Counted from the first letter of the stretch, positions 1 through 6,706 are shown. The stretch: 12,074 nucleotides of DNA from JAZKFP01 sp040386355 (GCA_040386355.1 JAZKFP010000028.1:1-12074); one strand, 5' to 3'. Notes: generated from the letters alone by a model not told the origin. Numbers and translations: made by a program.

Positions 1-683
1 GAACCGTCTTCTTTAATATCGATTAAGTGTTTGCGAATGAGTTCAGCGTAAATAGGACGACCATAAGGCGCTAATCCCATTAATTTATATTCGCCTGAAT
101 TGACGCGAAAACCGGTGTAATAAGTAAATGCGGAATACAGCAAGCCGAGTGAATGAGGAAAGCGGATCTCTTTTAAGAGTCGCATTTTATTTCCTTCACC
201 GACACCAATTGTGGTAGTAGACCATTCGCCTACGCCGTCAATTGTTAAAATGGCAGCTTCAGAATAGGGCGATGGAAAAAATGCAGACGCAGCATGTGTC
301 TCGTGATGTGTAGGAAATAAAATAGGACCGCTATAACGATTTTTTAAACCTTTATCGATTTCTCGTGGCATGAACAATTTTTGTTTGAGCCAAATGGGTA
401 ATGCTTTGACAAATGAGGGAAACCCCATCGGAGCGTAAGAAATATAGGTTTCCCAAAGCCGATCAAACTTAAGTAAAGGCTTTTCGTAGAACGCAACGTA
501 GTCAAGTTGATCGGCAGTTATTCCTGCCGCTTGCAGGCAGTATTCAATTGCGTTGACCGGAAAAGAATCATCATGCTTTTTACGAGTAAAACGCTCTTCC
601 TGAGCGGCGGCGATAATTTCACCATTAACAATAATGCTGGCTGCACTGTCATGGTAAAAAGCGGAAATACCTAGTATTCGCAT
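1..683 (-). CDS. Carbamoyltransferase, NodU/CmcH family (N-terminal part, runs off the left edge)
   Basis: Translation of the minus strand from the ATG at 683-681 stays open for 227 codons to the window edge. Members of this family transfer a carbamoyl group from carbamoyl phosphate to hydroxyls of sugars, antibiotics or toxins. The N-terminal half shows the family signatures: ILGISAFYHDSAA (residues 3-15), the QEERFTRKKHD stretch (28-38), the HHETHAASAF metal/active-site histidines (126-135), the IDGVGEW strand (148-154) and EYKLMGLAPYG (198-208). Family proteins are often near 550-620 residues, so the carbamoyl-phosphate and ATP-binding C-terminal part lies outside. The start is supported by GGAG nine bases upstream and by alignment of the first residues with the family. 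It is transcribed divergently from gcvH. The acceptor substrate cannot be told; such genes often sit in surface-polysaccharide or secondary-metabolite clusters. Confidence 0.9.
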   Translation of the reverse strand, partial: MRILGISAFYHDSAASIIVNGEIIAAAQEERFTRKKHDDSFPVNAIEYCLQAAGITADQLDYVAFYEKPLLKFDRLWETYISYAPMGFPSFVKALPIWLKQKLFMPREIDKGLKNRYSGPILFPTHHETHAASAFFPSPYSEAAILTIDGVGEWSTTTIGVGEGNKMRLLKEIRFPHSLGLLYSAFTYYTGFRVNSGEYKLMGLAPYGRPIYAELIRKHLIDIKEDG

Positions 684-692
684 GAATCAAAA

Positions 693-696
693 CTCC
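693..696 (-). promoter_or_regulatory. Ribosome binding site of the carbamoyltransferase
   Basis: The minus strand reads GGAG here, nine bases before the ATG. It supports the chosen start. No convincing -35/-10 pair was found just upstream. Confidence 0.5.
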
Positions 697-934
697 GATA
701 GGGTTTTTAAGGTCGGCATGTTTAATAAAATAGGGTTTGTTCATCAAATTTTCTTGAGCTTATACGCCAGGCTCATTATCCTTTGCAGTGCATCAAATTC
801 TAACAACAAATGAAAATAAAGCTTAAACCATTTATGGGCGGTGAGCATTCTACCTACAAATTCTTTTAGCTTGGAGTTATCAGGAAAATTAAAATCGACT
901 ATTTATAATGCGTATTAAGAATATAAGACATGGT

Positions 935-963
935 TTGTCGGAAGCTAGGTAACCGGATACACT
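935..963 (+). promoter_or_regulatory. Possible sigma-70 promoter of gcvH
   Basis: TTGTCG at 935-940 and TACACT at 958-963 are 17 bases apart, and each matches its consensus at four of six positions. Transcription would start near 970, leaving a leader of about 35 bases. This is a by-eye match in AT-rich DNA and is weak. Confidence 0.3.
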
Positions 964-1003
964 AGCACCGCTAATTTAAGATCAAATTGAGGAAGCTTAT
1001 GCT

Positions 1004-1414
1004 ATGAGCGATGTGCCAAATGATTTGCGCTATTTATCCACTCATGAATGGATTCGCATTGACGAAAATGATATTGGAACCGTTGGAATTAGTGATCATG
1101 CTCAGCAAGCGCTCGGAGATTTAGTATTTGCCGAAGTTCCAGAGATTGGAACAGTCGTGTCTGCAGGTGACGAGACTGGCGTTGTTGAATCCGTAAAAGC
1201 TGCATCTGATATTTATGCGCCTGTGTCTGGAGAAATTGTTGCGATTAATGAAGATTTAGCCGATGCGCCAGAGATGATCAATCAAGATCCTTACGGCGAT
1301 GGTTGGATTTATCAAATTCGTTTGAGTGATCCAGAAGAAGTTGACGCTTTAATGACAGCGGCTGATTACAAAGAGCAAGTTTTGGAAGATGAGGCAGATG
1401 AAGACGACGACTAA
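1004..1414 (+). CDS. gcvH: Glycine cleavage system H protein
   Basis: GcvH is the small lipoylated shuttle of the cytosolic glycine cleavage complex. It accepts the aminomethyl group from the P-protein, presents it to the T-protein, and is reoxidised by lipoamide dehydrogenase. The 136-residue product begins with the typical HEWIR segment (14-18) and GISDHAQQALGD (28-39). It carries the lipoylation motif ESVKAASDIYAPVSGEI (62-78), with Lys65 as the modified residue, and keeps the family's NQDPYGDGWI (93-102). Its length is close to the usual 125-130. The surplus is an acidic tail ending EDEADEDDD. GAGGAAG at 989-995 lies eight bases before the ATG and fixes the start. The P-protein genes lie downstream in the same direction after a gap of about 200 bases. 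gcvT, often the upstream neighbour, is replaced here by a divergent carbamoyltransferase. Confidence 0.97.
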   Translation: MSDVPNDLRYLSTHEWIRIDENDIGTVGISDHAQQALGDLVFAEVPEIGTVVSAGDETGVVESVKAASDIYAPVSGEIVAINEDLADAPEMINQDPYGDGWIYQIRLSDPEEVDALMTAADYKEQVLEDEADEDDD

Positions 1415-1463
1415 TTGCTGAGTGTTTGCACTACTCCTTAGTCAGTAAATTTTTATCAAAATA

Positions 1464-1485
1464 ACGTATCTTTCTCTCGATACGT
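1464..1485. repeat. Inverted repeat ACGTATC-8-GATACGT between gcvH and gcvPA
   Basis: ACGTATC (1464-1470) and GATACGT (1479-1485) are a perfect 7-bp inverted repeat around an 8-base TC-rich loop. No T-tract follows directly, so it is not a textbook terminator. It could be a stem-loop that tunes expression between gcvH and gcvPA, or a protein-binding dyad. The function is unknown. Confidence 0.45.
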
Positions 1486-1539
1486 ATTAAATTGTTATAT
1501 CGTATTTTTATATTGCGGCATCCTCTTTTTCAAATCGTT

Positions 1540-1560
1540 AATTTAGAGCAATTCTAATTT
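1540..1560 (+). terminator. Weak AT-rich stem-loop followed by T-rich tract upstream of gcvPA
   Basis: AATTTAGA (1540-1547) and TCTAATTT (1553-1560) pair at seven of eight positions around GCAAT, and a T-rich stretch to about 1576 follows. The stem is almost all A-T, so it would be weak as a terminator or attenuator. It may simply reflect the AT-rich spacer, but it is the only structure of this shape between gcvH and gcvPA. Confidence 0.2.
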
Positions 1561-1616
1561 TAATATTTTGTTTTTTGATGCCGTTCATCATTCCCAGCTT
1601 TTTCAAAGAATCATAC

Positions 1617-3038
1617 ATGTCCTATATCCCGCATACCACGCACGAAATTGAGCAAATGCTCGAAGAAATTGGTGTTTCATCAACAGAAGATTTATTTGAT
1701 GAAATTCCTAATTCTTTACGATGTGACCATTTTAATTTGGGCGCAGGGTTAAATGAGTACCAAGTACTTCGCCTGTGTGGCGAACGTGCTAAACCGCAGC
1801 AAAATAAATTAAATTTTATTGGCGCCGGTGCGTACGAACACTCCATCCCCGCAGCAGTATGGGATGTGGTAGGACGAGGCGAATGGATGACGGCGTATAC
1901 GCCGTATCAAGCCGAAGCCAGCCAAGGTACGTTGCAATTAATTTTTGAATTTCAAACCATGATTACGCAGCTTACCGGAATGGAAGTCGCAAATGCGTCT
2001 TTGTACGACGGTGCAACTGCGTTGGCCGAAGCGGTATTAATGGCAGTGCGCTCTAGCAAACAAGGCAAGCGCCGCATTTTAATTCCTAAAAGTGTTCATC
2101 CGCATTATCGAGAAGTCGTGCGTGTAATGACGCAATGGCAAGGAATTACACTAGAAGATATCGATTGGGATCCAATCACTGGACAAATTACCAACGATCT
2201 TAAAGCTGCGCCAGAAGACGCATTGGCACTTGTTTTACCTTTTCCAAATGCTTTTGGTGTTTTAGAAGAAGTACATCAATGGGTTGATTGGGCACACGAT
2301 CAAAATTTAATGGTAATTGCAGTTGTAAATCCAATGGCATTGGCGTTATTTGAAGCGCCAGGTCATTGGGGTAAAACAGGCGCAGACATTGTGGTCGGTG
2401 AAGGTCAACCAATGGGTTGTCCGTTGAGTGGCGGCGGTCCGTATTTTGGATTTATGTGTACTCGAAAATCTTTAGTGCGTCATTTACCCGGTCGTATTGT
2501 AGGCCGATCGCATGATTTGGAAGGTAAGGTTGCATATACCTTAACTCTACAAGCACGCGAACAACATATTCGTCGTTCAAAAGCGACTTCAAATATTTGT
2601 ACGAATCAAGGGCTCGCTGTTTCAGCTGCCACTGTATTTATGAGTTTGTTGGGCAACGCGGGGCTTCGTGAAATTGCAATTGCTAGCGCAAATAATGCGC
2701 GAGCATTGGTTGCTCAATTACAACCACTCGGTATTAAACCACGTTTTACTGCACCCTATTTTTATGAAGTTGCATTACAGATTCCTAGCCAATCAGAAAA
2801 AACGGCAATCGAACTTTCGCACGCTGTGACCGCGCAAGGTGTACATGCAGGTTTGTGTTTAGAAACTTGGTCAAAAGAATTAGACGATTGTTGGCTGACG
2901 GCAGTTACCGAAACCAAATCAGCAGAAGATATCAATACGTACGTACGCGCGGTTGAAAATATAATGCATTTGGATCGCGATCCTCAGGCAGCTATACCTT
3001 TGAGTGCGTTAGCCTCATGCGTAGGAATTACCACATGA
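1617..3038 (+). CDS. gcvPA: Glycine dehydrogenase (decarboxylating) subunit 1, P-protein alpha chain
   Basis: GcvPA forms the P-protein with GcvPB. The complex decarboxylates glycine with PLP and loads the aminomethyl group onto GcvH. From the ATG at 1617 the protein has 473 residues, and starts MSYIPHTTHEIEQMLEEIGV, which is how the family begins. The frame opens further upstream at TTG 1575 and ATG 1578, but those 14 extra residues match nothing typical and have no ribosome binding site, so 1617 is preferred despite only a weak AAAGAA before it. Family blocks visible are FIGAGAYEHSIPAAV (67-81), TPYQAEASQGTLQ (95-107), NASLYDGATALAEA (126-139), GEGQPMGCPLSGGGPYFGF (261-279) and REQHIRRSKATSNICTNQGL (313-332). 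The PLP lysine belongs to GcvPB, so its absence here is expected. The C-terminus is slightly longer than the usual 450 or so residues. It overlaps gcvPB by ATGA, pointing to coupled translation. Confidence 0.95.
   Translation: MSYIPHTTHEIEQMLEEIGVSSTEDLFDEIPNSLRCDHFNLGAGLNEYQVLRLCGERAKPQQNKLNFIGAGAYEHSIPAAVWDVVGRGEWMTAYTPYQAEASQGTLQLIFEFQTMITQLTGMEVANASLYDGATALAEAVLMAVRSSKQGKRRILIPKSVHPHYREVVRVMTQWQGITLEDIDWDPITGQITNDLKAAPEDALALVLPFPNAFGVLEEVHQWVDWAHDQNLMVIAVVNPMALALFEAPGHWGKTGADIVVGEGQPMGCPLSGGGPYFGFMCTRKSLVRHLPGRIVGRSHDLEGKVAYTLTLQAREQHIRRSKATSNICTNQGLAVSAATVFMSLLGNAGLREIAIASANNARALVAQLQPLGIKPRFTAPYFYEVALQIPSQSEKTAIELSHAVTAQGVHAGLCLETWSKELDDCWLTAVTETKSAEDINTYVRAVENIMHLDRDPQAAIPLSALASCVGITT
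3023..3027 (+). promoter_or_regulatory. Ribosome binding site deciding the gcvPB start
   Basis: AGGAA lies seven bases before the ATG at 3035, inside the end of gcvPA. It selects 3035 over the in-frame ATG at 3017. Confidence 0.6.
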
Positions 3039-4549
3039 AAACTATTTTTGAAAAAAGTCGGTCGGGTCGTCGTGCAGGAGCGCAAGGTGCAGGCTCTCTT
3101 TCTAAAACTGAATCTAAAAATACCGTAAATTCTTTACCTGCGCACTTATTGCGAAAAGATCCTGTGTTATTACCGGAAGCTTCTGAATTGCAAGTGGTTA
3201 GACATTACACGCAATTGTCGCGGCGCAACTTTTCCATCGACACGAATTTTTATCCCTTAGGTTCATGCACGATGAAATATAACCCCCGTGGTGCACATCG
3301 AGCAGCAATGACTTCCGGTTGGGTCGATTGGCATCCATTATCTCCAGAAGAATCCAGTCAAGGTGCGCTACAAACCTTATTTGAATTGCAAGAAGCGCTT
3401 GCAGAAGTTACCGGAATGCAAGCCGTTTCACTAACTCCTATGGCTGGCGCACAAGGTGAATTTGCTGGCGTTGCGATGATTCGTGCTTATCACGAATCGC
3501 GAAATGATCATCAGCGGCAAGAGATTATTGTTCCAGCTGCAGCACATGGTACCAATCCTGCCACCGCAGTAATGTGTGGATATAAAGTTCGAGAGATTCC
3601 AATTAATGCATCGGGCGATGTAGATATTGATGCATTGCGTGCAGCAGTTGGTCCAAATACCGCTGGTCTAATGATGACAAATCCATCGACCTGCGGGGTC
3701 TTCGAAAGACAAGTGGCGGAAATTGCGCAGATCGTTCATGAAGTGGGCGGCTTGTTGTATTACGACGGCGCAAATCTCAATGCAATTTTAGGTCAAGCAC
3801 GCCCAGGTGATATGGGATTTGATGTACTGCATTTAAATCTGCATAAAACTTTTGCAACACCACATGGCGGCGGCGGACCAGGCGCAGGTCCAGTTGCGGC
3901 AAATCATCGATTAGCTCCGTTCCTGCCGATTCCACGTGTAGGTTGTGACAATAACAAATCATATTTTTGGTTAACTGAAAAAGATGCGCCACAAACCATC
4001 GGCAGGCTTTCAACTTTCCAAGGAAATTTCGGCGTATTAGCGCGGGCCTTTGCTTATATCCAAATTTTAGGGTCAGAAGGTTTACGCCAAGTTGGTGAAT
4101 TTGCAACGCTCAATGCCAATTACCTTATGGCGCGTTTGGAAAAAGCTGGTTTTCAGCTCGCATTTCCAAACCGTCGTGCAACCCATGAATTTATTATTAG
4201 TTTTGAACAAGAAGAAAAAAAATGGGGCGTTACTGCGATGGATTTTGCAAAACGTTTACTCGATTTTGGTATTCATGCACCAACGACCTATTTTCCATTA
4301 TTGGTTCCTGAATGTTGGTTAATTGAGCCAACCGAAACAGAATCGAAAGAAGAGCTAGATCATTTTGTAGAAATCTTGATTCAAATTCGACAAGAAGCAG
4401 AACAAGACGCAGCGCTATTAAAAAAAGCGCCATTTACAACATCGGTACGTCGAGTCGATGAAGTGAAAGCGGCGAGAGAGATGATTTTGACGCAGCCTCT
4501 AGCCGAATGGATGCTAGGCGAATTGTCGTCGGTACCTTCCCCAAATTGA
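3035..4549 (+). CDS. gcvPB: Glycine dehydrogenase (decarboxylating) subunit 2, P-protein beta chain
   Basis: This is the PLP-bearing half of the split glycine cleavage P-protein. The 504-residue product starts MKTIFEKSRSGRRAGAQ, close to the family N-terminus. An in-frame ATG 18 bases upstream is less likely because AGGAA and the ATGA overlap with gcvPA favour 3035. Diagnostic blocks are TNFYPLGSCTMKYNPRGAH (70-88), PMAGAQGEFAG (135-145), AAAHGTNPATA (168-178), DGANLNAILGQARPGD (244-259) and NLHKTFATPHGGGGPG (268-283), in which Lys271 is the expected Schiff-base lysine. Length is slightly above the usual 480-490. In most bacteria with fused P-protein these two genes are one chain of about 950 residues; split forms are common in Firmicutes, archaea and some gammaproteobacteria. 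The stop codon lies inside the left arm of the palindromic repeat that follows, so the last codons are part of that structure. Confidence 0.96.
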   Translation: MKTIFEKSRSGRRAGAQGAGSLSKTESKNTVNSLPAHLLRKDPVLLPEASELQVVRHYTQLSRRNFSIDTNFYPLGSCTMKYNPRGAHRAAMTSGWVDWHPLSPEESSQGALQTLFELQEALAEVTGMQAVSLTPMAGAQGEFAGVAMIRAYHESRNDHQRQEIIVPAAAHGTNPATAVMCGYKVREIPINASGDVDIDALRAAVGPNTAGLMMTNPSTCGVFERQVAEIAQIVHEVGGLLYYDGANLNAILGQARPGDMGFDVLHLNLHKTFATPHGGGGPGAGPVAANHRLAPFLPIPRVGCDNNKSYFWLTEKDAPQTIGRLSTFQGNFGVLARAFAYIQILGSEGLRQVGEFATLNANYLMARLEKAGFQLAFPNRRATHEFIISFEQEEKKWGVTAMDFAKRLLDFGIHAPTTYFPLLVPECWLIEPTETESKEELDHFVEILIQIRQEAEQDAALLKKAPFTTSVRRVDEVKAAREMILTQPLAEWMLGELSSVPSPN

Positions 4550-4652
4550 TTTCCTGGTTGTTGCCGTCTCATTCGCCTGCTCACGTACTCAACTGTACGC
4601 TGCGCGGGCTCGTTTCGTCGGCGCCTACAGGAAACCTAATTTGGGTTGGTAC
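4532..4652 (+). repeat. Palindromic repeat element, copy A, overlapping the 3' end of gcvPB
   Basis: The ends of this 121-bp stretch are inverted repeats of each other in three blocks: GTACC (4532-4536) with GGTAC (4648-4652), CCCAAATT (4540-4547) with AATTTGGG (4638-4645), and TTTCCTG (4550-4556) with CAGGAAA (4628-4634), 20 base pairs in all. Inside is a smaller hairpin, CGTAC (4584-4588) with GTACG (4595-4599). The core 4550-4634 is GC-richer than the surrounding spacer and resembles, in inverted orientation, copy B at 4842-4927. It begins within the last codons of gcvPB. It could act as a 3' mRNA stabiliser or a factor-assisted terminator; no T-run follows. Intergenic palindromic repeats of REP/REPIN or MITE type are the closest known category. 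Identity with a named family is not established. Confidence 0.75.
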
Positions 4653-4694
4653 GTTTCTCACCGTAACTCACAAGCAAAAAAAGTTAAGCAATAC

Positions 4695-4730
4695 GTTTTA
4701 AATCGACGAAAAAATACTACGGTTTAAAAC
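4695..4730. repeat. AT-rich stem-loop between the two palindromic repeat copies
   Basis: Bases 4695-4705 (GTTTTAAATCG) pair with 4720-4730 (CGGTTTAAAAC) over 11 positions including one G-T wobble, with a 14-base A-rich loop. It lies in the spacer after the gcv genes. No uninterrupted T-tract follows on the plus strand. It may contribute to transcription termination or transcript stability, but this is only a guess from shape. Confidence 0.4.
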
Positions 4731-4835
4731 CAACATTTAAAAATTTGTTTAGGAAAAAATAGCATTAACTGCCGTCATTCCTTCGAATATCAAAATAAAA
4801 TTGATGGAAAATTTCTAGCCCATCTTCCAACGCAG

Positions 4836-4933
4836 AATGGTTTTCCATGAGGCGTCAAGTGATGAGTCCCGCGGAGCATACTGACAAGTATGTGAGCAAG
4901 CGAAGAGCGCGGACAACAAAATGGAAAGCCATT
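4836..4933 (-). repeat. Palindromic repeat element, copy B, inverted relative to copy A, in the rsgA leader
   Basis: AATGGTTTTCCAT (4836-4848) and ATGGAAAGCCATT (4921-4933) form a 13-bp inverted repeat with one mismatch that would be a G-U wobble in the sense-strand RNA. Inside is the hairpin CATACT-GACA-AGTATG (4877-4892). Read on the minus strand, 4927-4842 aligns with copy A 4550-4634 at about 60 of 87 columns by hand, including shared TTGTTG, TTCGC, TGCTCAC and CGCGGG blocks. Its right arm ends 18 bases before the rsgA ATG, just before the ribosome binding site. If transcription starts upstream, it would be a strong hairpin in the rsgA 5' leader. Confidence 0.75.
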
Positions 4934-4951
4934 ATGAGGCAGGTATAACCC

Positions 4952-6121
4952 ATGGGTCGACGGCGTTTAACAAAGCAACAACGCGCGCGAATCGATCAAC
5001 GTCAGCAACAGATTGCTCAATCTTTTTCCGAGAACATTCAAGAAACCGATCACTCTTCTAATGCACGTGCATTGGAATCGACAGAAGGTTCACGGCTTTC
5101 CGGTATTGTTATTCGACGTTATGGCGCGTATGCCGATGTTGTTGAAGGTGCCTGGTCAAATCGAACACACATTACTTCACTTCAATCCAAACGTTGTGAT
5201 ATTCCTGCACGTTTGCAAGGCGATAATGCAACCGATGATGTGGTGGTTGGAGATGAAGTAGTTTGGGAAAATACTGAAAAGCAAGGCCAAATTATTGCTA
5301 TACAACCGCGTCATACCACATTAATTCGTTGGTTAACGCAGGGACGTCAAGCCGCTGTAACGTCAAAAAGCATAGGTGCACAAAAAGTGGTTGCAGCAAA
5401 CGTCACTCGAGTTGCGTTAGTAGTCGCTGCTGAACCTAAAACTCCTTTGTTAGAGTTAGATCGCGCTTTGGTTTCATTGGAAAGTGCAGGCTTCGCAGTA
5501 ACGCTAGTCTGTAATAAATGCGATTTAATGCCTGTGGAAGTTGAAATCTGTTTACAACAATCGGATGCAACCGATTTTTCTATTCTTACTGAAGAAGAAT
5601 CATCGGACAGCAGTTGGTGGTTAAGACTGGCCTGGTATCAACAACAGGGTTTGGAATTACGCTTTGTATCGGCAGTACAACGAAAAGGTATAGATGAATT
5701 ACTTCAAGTATTTGCGCATGAAATTGGAATTTTTTCTGGTCCGTCTGGTGTTGGTAAATCGTCGTTAATTAATGCATTGTTGCAAGAAGAAATTGCACGC
5801 ACTGGTAGATTAACGGAATTATCGCAGCATGGCGCGCATACAACTTCTATTAGCAGTTTGTATGTATTACCCGAAGATGGATTTTTAATTGATTCGCCCG
5901 GTGTTCGATCTTTTCAATTTGCTTGTCCAGCAGTGAGCGAATTAAGTCGATCTTTTCTACCATTCCCAAAATATATTGATCAGTGTCGTTTCAGCAATTG
6001 TTCGCATCGAGTTGAACCAAAATGTGCTGTTAAAGCTGCGGTCGAACGCGGTGATATTCCAGCATGGCGAATGAGTTTATACGAAAAGCTTTGGACCGAA
6101 GCCAGCCAAATCACTAGTTAA
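4952..6121 (+). CDS. rsgA: Ribosome small-subunit-dependent GTPase A
   Basis: RsgA (YjeQ/YloQ) is a circularly permuted GTPase that checks late maturation of the 30S subunit and releases RbfA. The 389-residue protein has the expected order. A basic, glutamine-rich N-terminal tail is followed by an OB-fold (about 48-125), then the permuted G motifs: G4 NKCD (188-191), G5 SA (240-241), G1 P-loop GPSGVGKSS (263-271), switch HTT (296-298) and G3 DSPG (314-317). A C-terminal zinc domain follows with Cys345, Cys350, His352 and Cys358. The switch histidine typical of the family appears as His296. It is longer than the roughly 350 residues of the E. coli protein, partly because of an acidic insertion around 203-222 between G4 and G5. 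AGG at 4941-4943, eight bases upstream, supports the ATG. It begins the right-hand run of genes, with ruvX 29 bases downstream. Confidence 0.95.
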   Translation: MGRRRLTKQQRARIDQRQQQIAQSFSENIQETDHSSNARALESTEGSRLSGIVIRRYGAYADVVEGAWSNRTHITSLQSKRCDIPARLQGDNATDDVVVGDEVVWENTEKQGQIIAIQPRHTTLIRWLTQGRQAAVTSKSIGAQKVVAANVTRVALVVAAEPKTPLLELDRALVSLESAGFAVTLVCNKCDLMPVEVEICLQQSDATDFSILTEEESSDSSWWLRLAWYQQQGLELRFVSAVQRKGIDELLQVFAHEIGIFSGPSGVGKSSLINALLQEEIARTGRLTELSQHGAHTTSISSLYVLPEDGFLIDSPGVRSFQFACPAVSELSRSFLPFPKYIDQCRFSNCSHRVEPKCAVKAAVERGDIPAWRMSLYEKLWTEASQITS

Positions 6122-6150
6122 TTTATGGATGTATTTCATGAGACAGCACT

Positions 6151-6666
6151 ATGCCTGTTGAAAGCGATAAAATATTGGTTAAAAAGAAGAAATTGGCAGA
6201 ACGAGTGGAAATCTTTTTCACACACCCAGCAATAATTCCACAAGCAGTTCTCGCATTTGATTTTGGTACTAAAAAAATAGGCGTTGCCTTTGCGCAAAAA
6301 ATTACGCGTAGAGCCATTCCACTTGCAACGGTAAATGTTCAAAATGCCACAGAATTATGGAAAAAAATTCAGTATTTAATGGATGAATGGCGGCCTGAAG
6401 TATTTTTGGTAGGTTGGCCTGGTTTGGAAGGTCAAACCAACTTGCAACTTTGTACTGCAATCGCGGATTATGCAGATGAGTTAACCAATCAATTTAAGCG
6501 TCCTGTTTTTATGGTGGATGAATCATTTTCATCGCAAGCTGCACACTCTTGGCTACGCGAACAAGATCCACCGCGACGCAATGTAGTGATTTCAAAAGAC
6601 AGTATTGCAGCGTGTTTAATTCTTGAAGCCTGGTATTACGAGGTGGAGCAGCCACACCGTCCTTGA
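6151..6666 (+). CDS. ruvX: RuvX/YqgF family RNase H-fold nuclease (putative Holliday junction resolvase)
   Basis: YqgF/RuvX proteins have an RNase H fold. They have been proposed as Holliday junction resolvases and linked to processing of pre-16S rRNA ends. The core begins at VLAFDFGTKKIGVAFAQ (33-49) with Asp37. VGWPGLEGQ (87-95) corresponds to the usual VGLPL..DG turn. Glu124 lies in VDESFSS (122-128), and Asp150 is in SKDSIAACLILE (148-159), so the three acidic positions are present. The usual DER(L/F)(S/T) motif reads DESFSS, with Ser in place of Arg. At 171 residues it exceeds the usual 135-150, mainly through a 30-residue lysine-containing N-terminal extension. GAGA seven bases upstream supports this ATG, and no ATG lies nearer the core. 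It sits directly before pyrR, as in Pseudomonas, where yqgE-yqgF-pyrR-pyrB-pyrC' is the known order; yqgE is absent here and rsgA stands in its place. Confidence 0.9.
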   Translation: MPVESDKILVKKKKLAERVEIFFTHPAIIPQAVLAFDFGTKKIGVAFAQKITRRAIPLATVNVQNATELWKKIQYLMDEWRPEVFLVGWPGLEGQTNLQLCTAIADYADELTNQFKRPVFMVDESFSSQAAHSWLREQDPPRRNVVISKDSIAACLILEAWYYEVEQPHRP

Positions 6667-6696
6667 TCAATGCGTATTATGGAACCGTGCTAATGG

Positions 6697-6703
6697 AAGG
6701 AGA
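6697..6703 (+). promoter_or_regulatory. Strong ribosome binding site deciding the pyrR start
   Basis: AAGGAGA precedes two consecutive ATG codons at 6707 and 6710. It rules out the upstream in-frame ATG at 6623, which would add 28 residues overlapping ruvX. Measured from the AGGAG core, spacing is four bases to the first ATG and seven to the second, so the second may be the main start. Confidence 0.65.
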
Positions 6704-6706
6704 GTC

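Larger units (their letters stand above)
684..1003. other. Divergent intergenic spacer, no convincing gene
   Basis: This 320-bp stretch separates the minus-strand carbamoyltransferase from gcvH, so it should hold the promoters of both. It is AT-rich. I looked for glycine riboswitch signatures, because gcv operons often carry tandem ones, and saw none. The only open frame of note is a 34-codon minus-strand ORF (848-744), which has no visible ribosome binding site or recognisable product and is not called. Confidence 0.6.
4550..4951. other. Intergenic region between gcvPB and rsgA, no gene
   Basis: This gap of about 400 bases holds the two repeat copies and the AT-rich stem-loop listed separately. 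The remainder, 4731-4835, is AT-rich and should contain the rsgA promoter if there is one, but I found no -35/-10 pair good enough to name. A 64-codon plus-strand frame crosses copy A; it is best explained by the repeat being open by chance. Confidence 0.6.

Noticed and set aside
744..848. 34-codon minus-strand ORF in the divergent spacer
   Set aside because: Short, no visible ribosome binding site, no recognisable family. Open frames of this size are expected by chance in AT-rich spacers.
1575..1616. Upstream start for gcvPA adding 14 residues
   Set aside because: The extra residues do not match the family N-terminus and there is no ribosome binding site. The ATG at 1617 gives the standard start.
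3777..4106. 109-codon minus-strand ORF inside gcvPB
   Set aside because: It lies antisense to a clearly conserved coding region containing the PLP-lysine block, and its composition looks like a reverse-frame shadow.
4507..4701. 64-codon plus-strand ORF across the 3' end of gcvPB and repeat copy A
   Set aside because: It overlaps gcvPB out of frame, has no ribosome binding site and follows the palindromic repeat. Such repeats often yield spurious small proteins.
4861..4920. Hammerhead-ribozyme-like string, with GTGATGAGTC followed later by CGAAGAG
   Set aside because: The conserved CUGAUGA and GAAA core is not matched and the stems do not fit the hammerhead fold. The stretch is better explained as repeat copy B.
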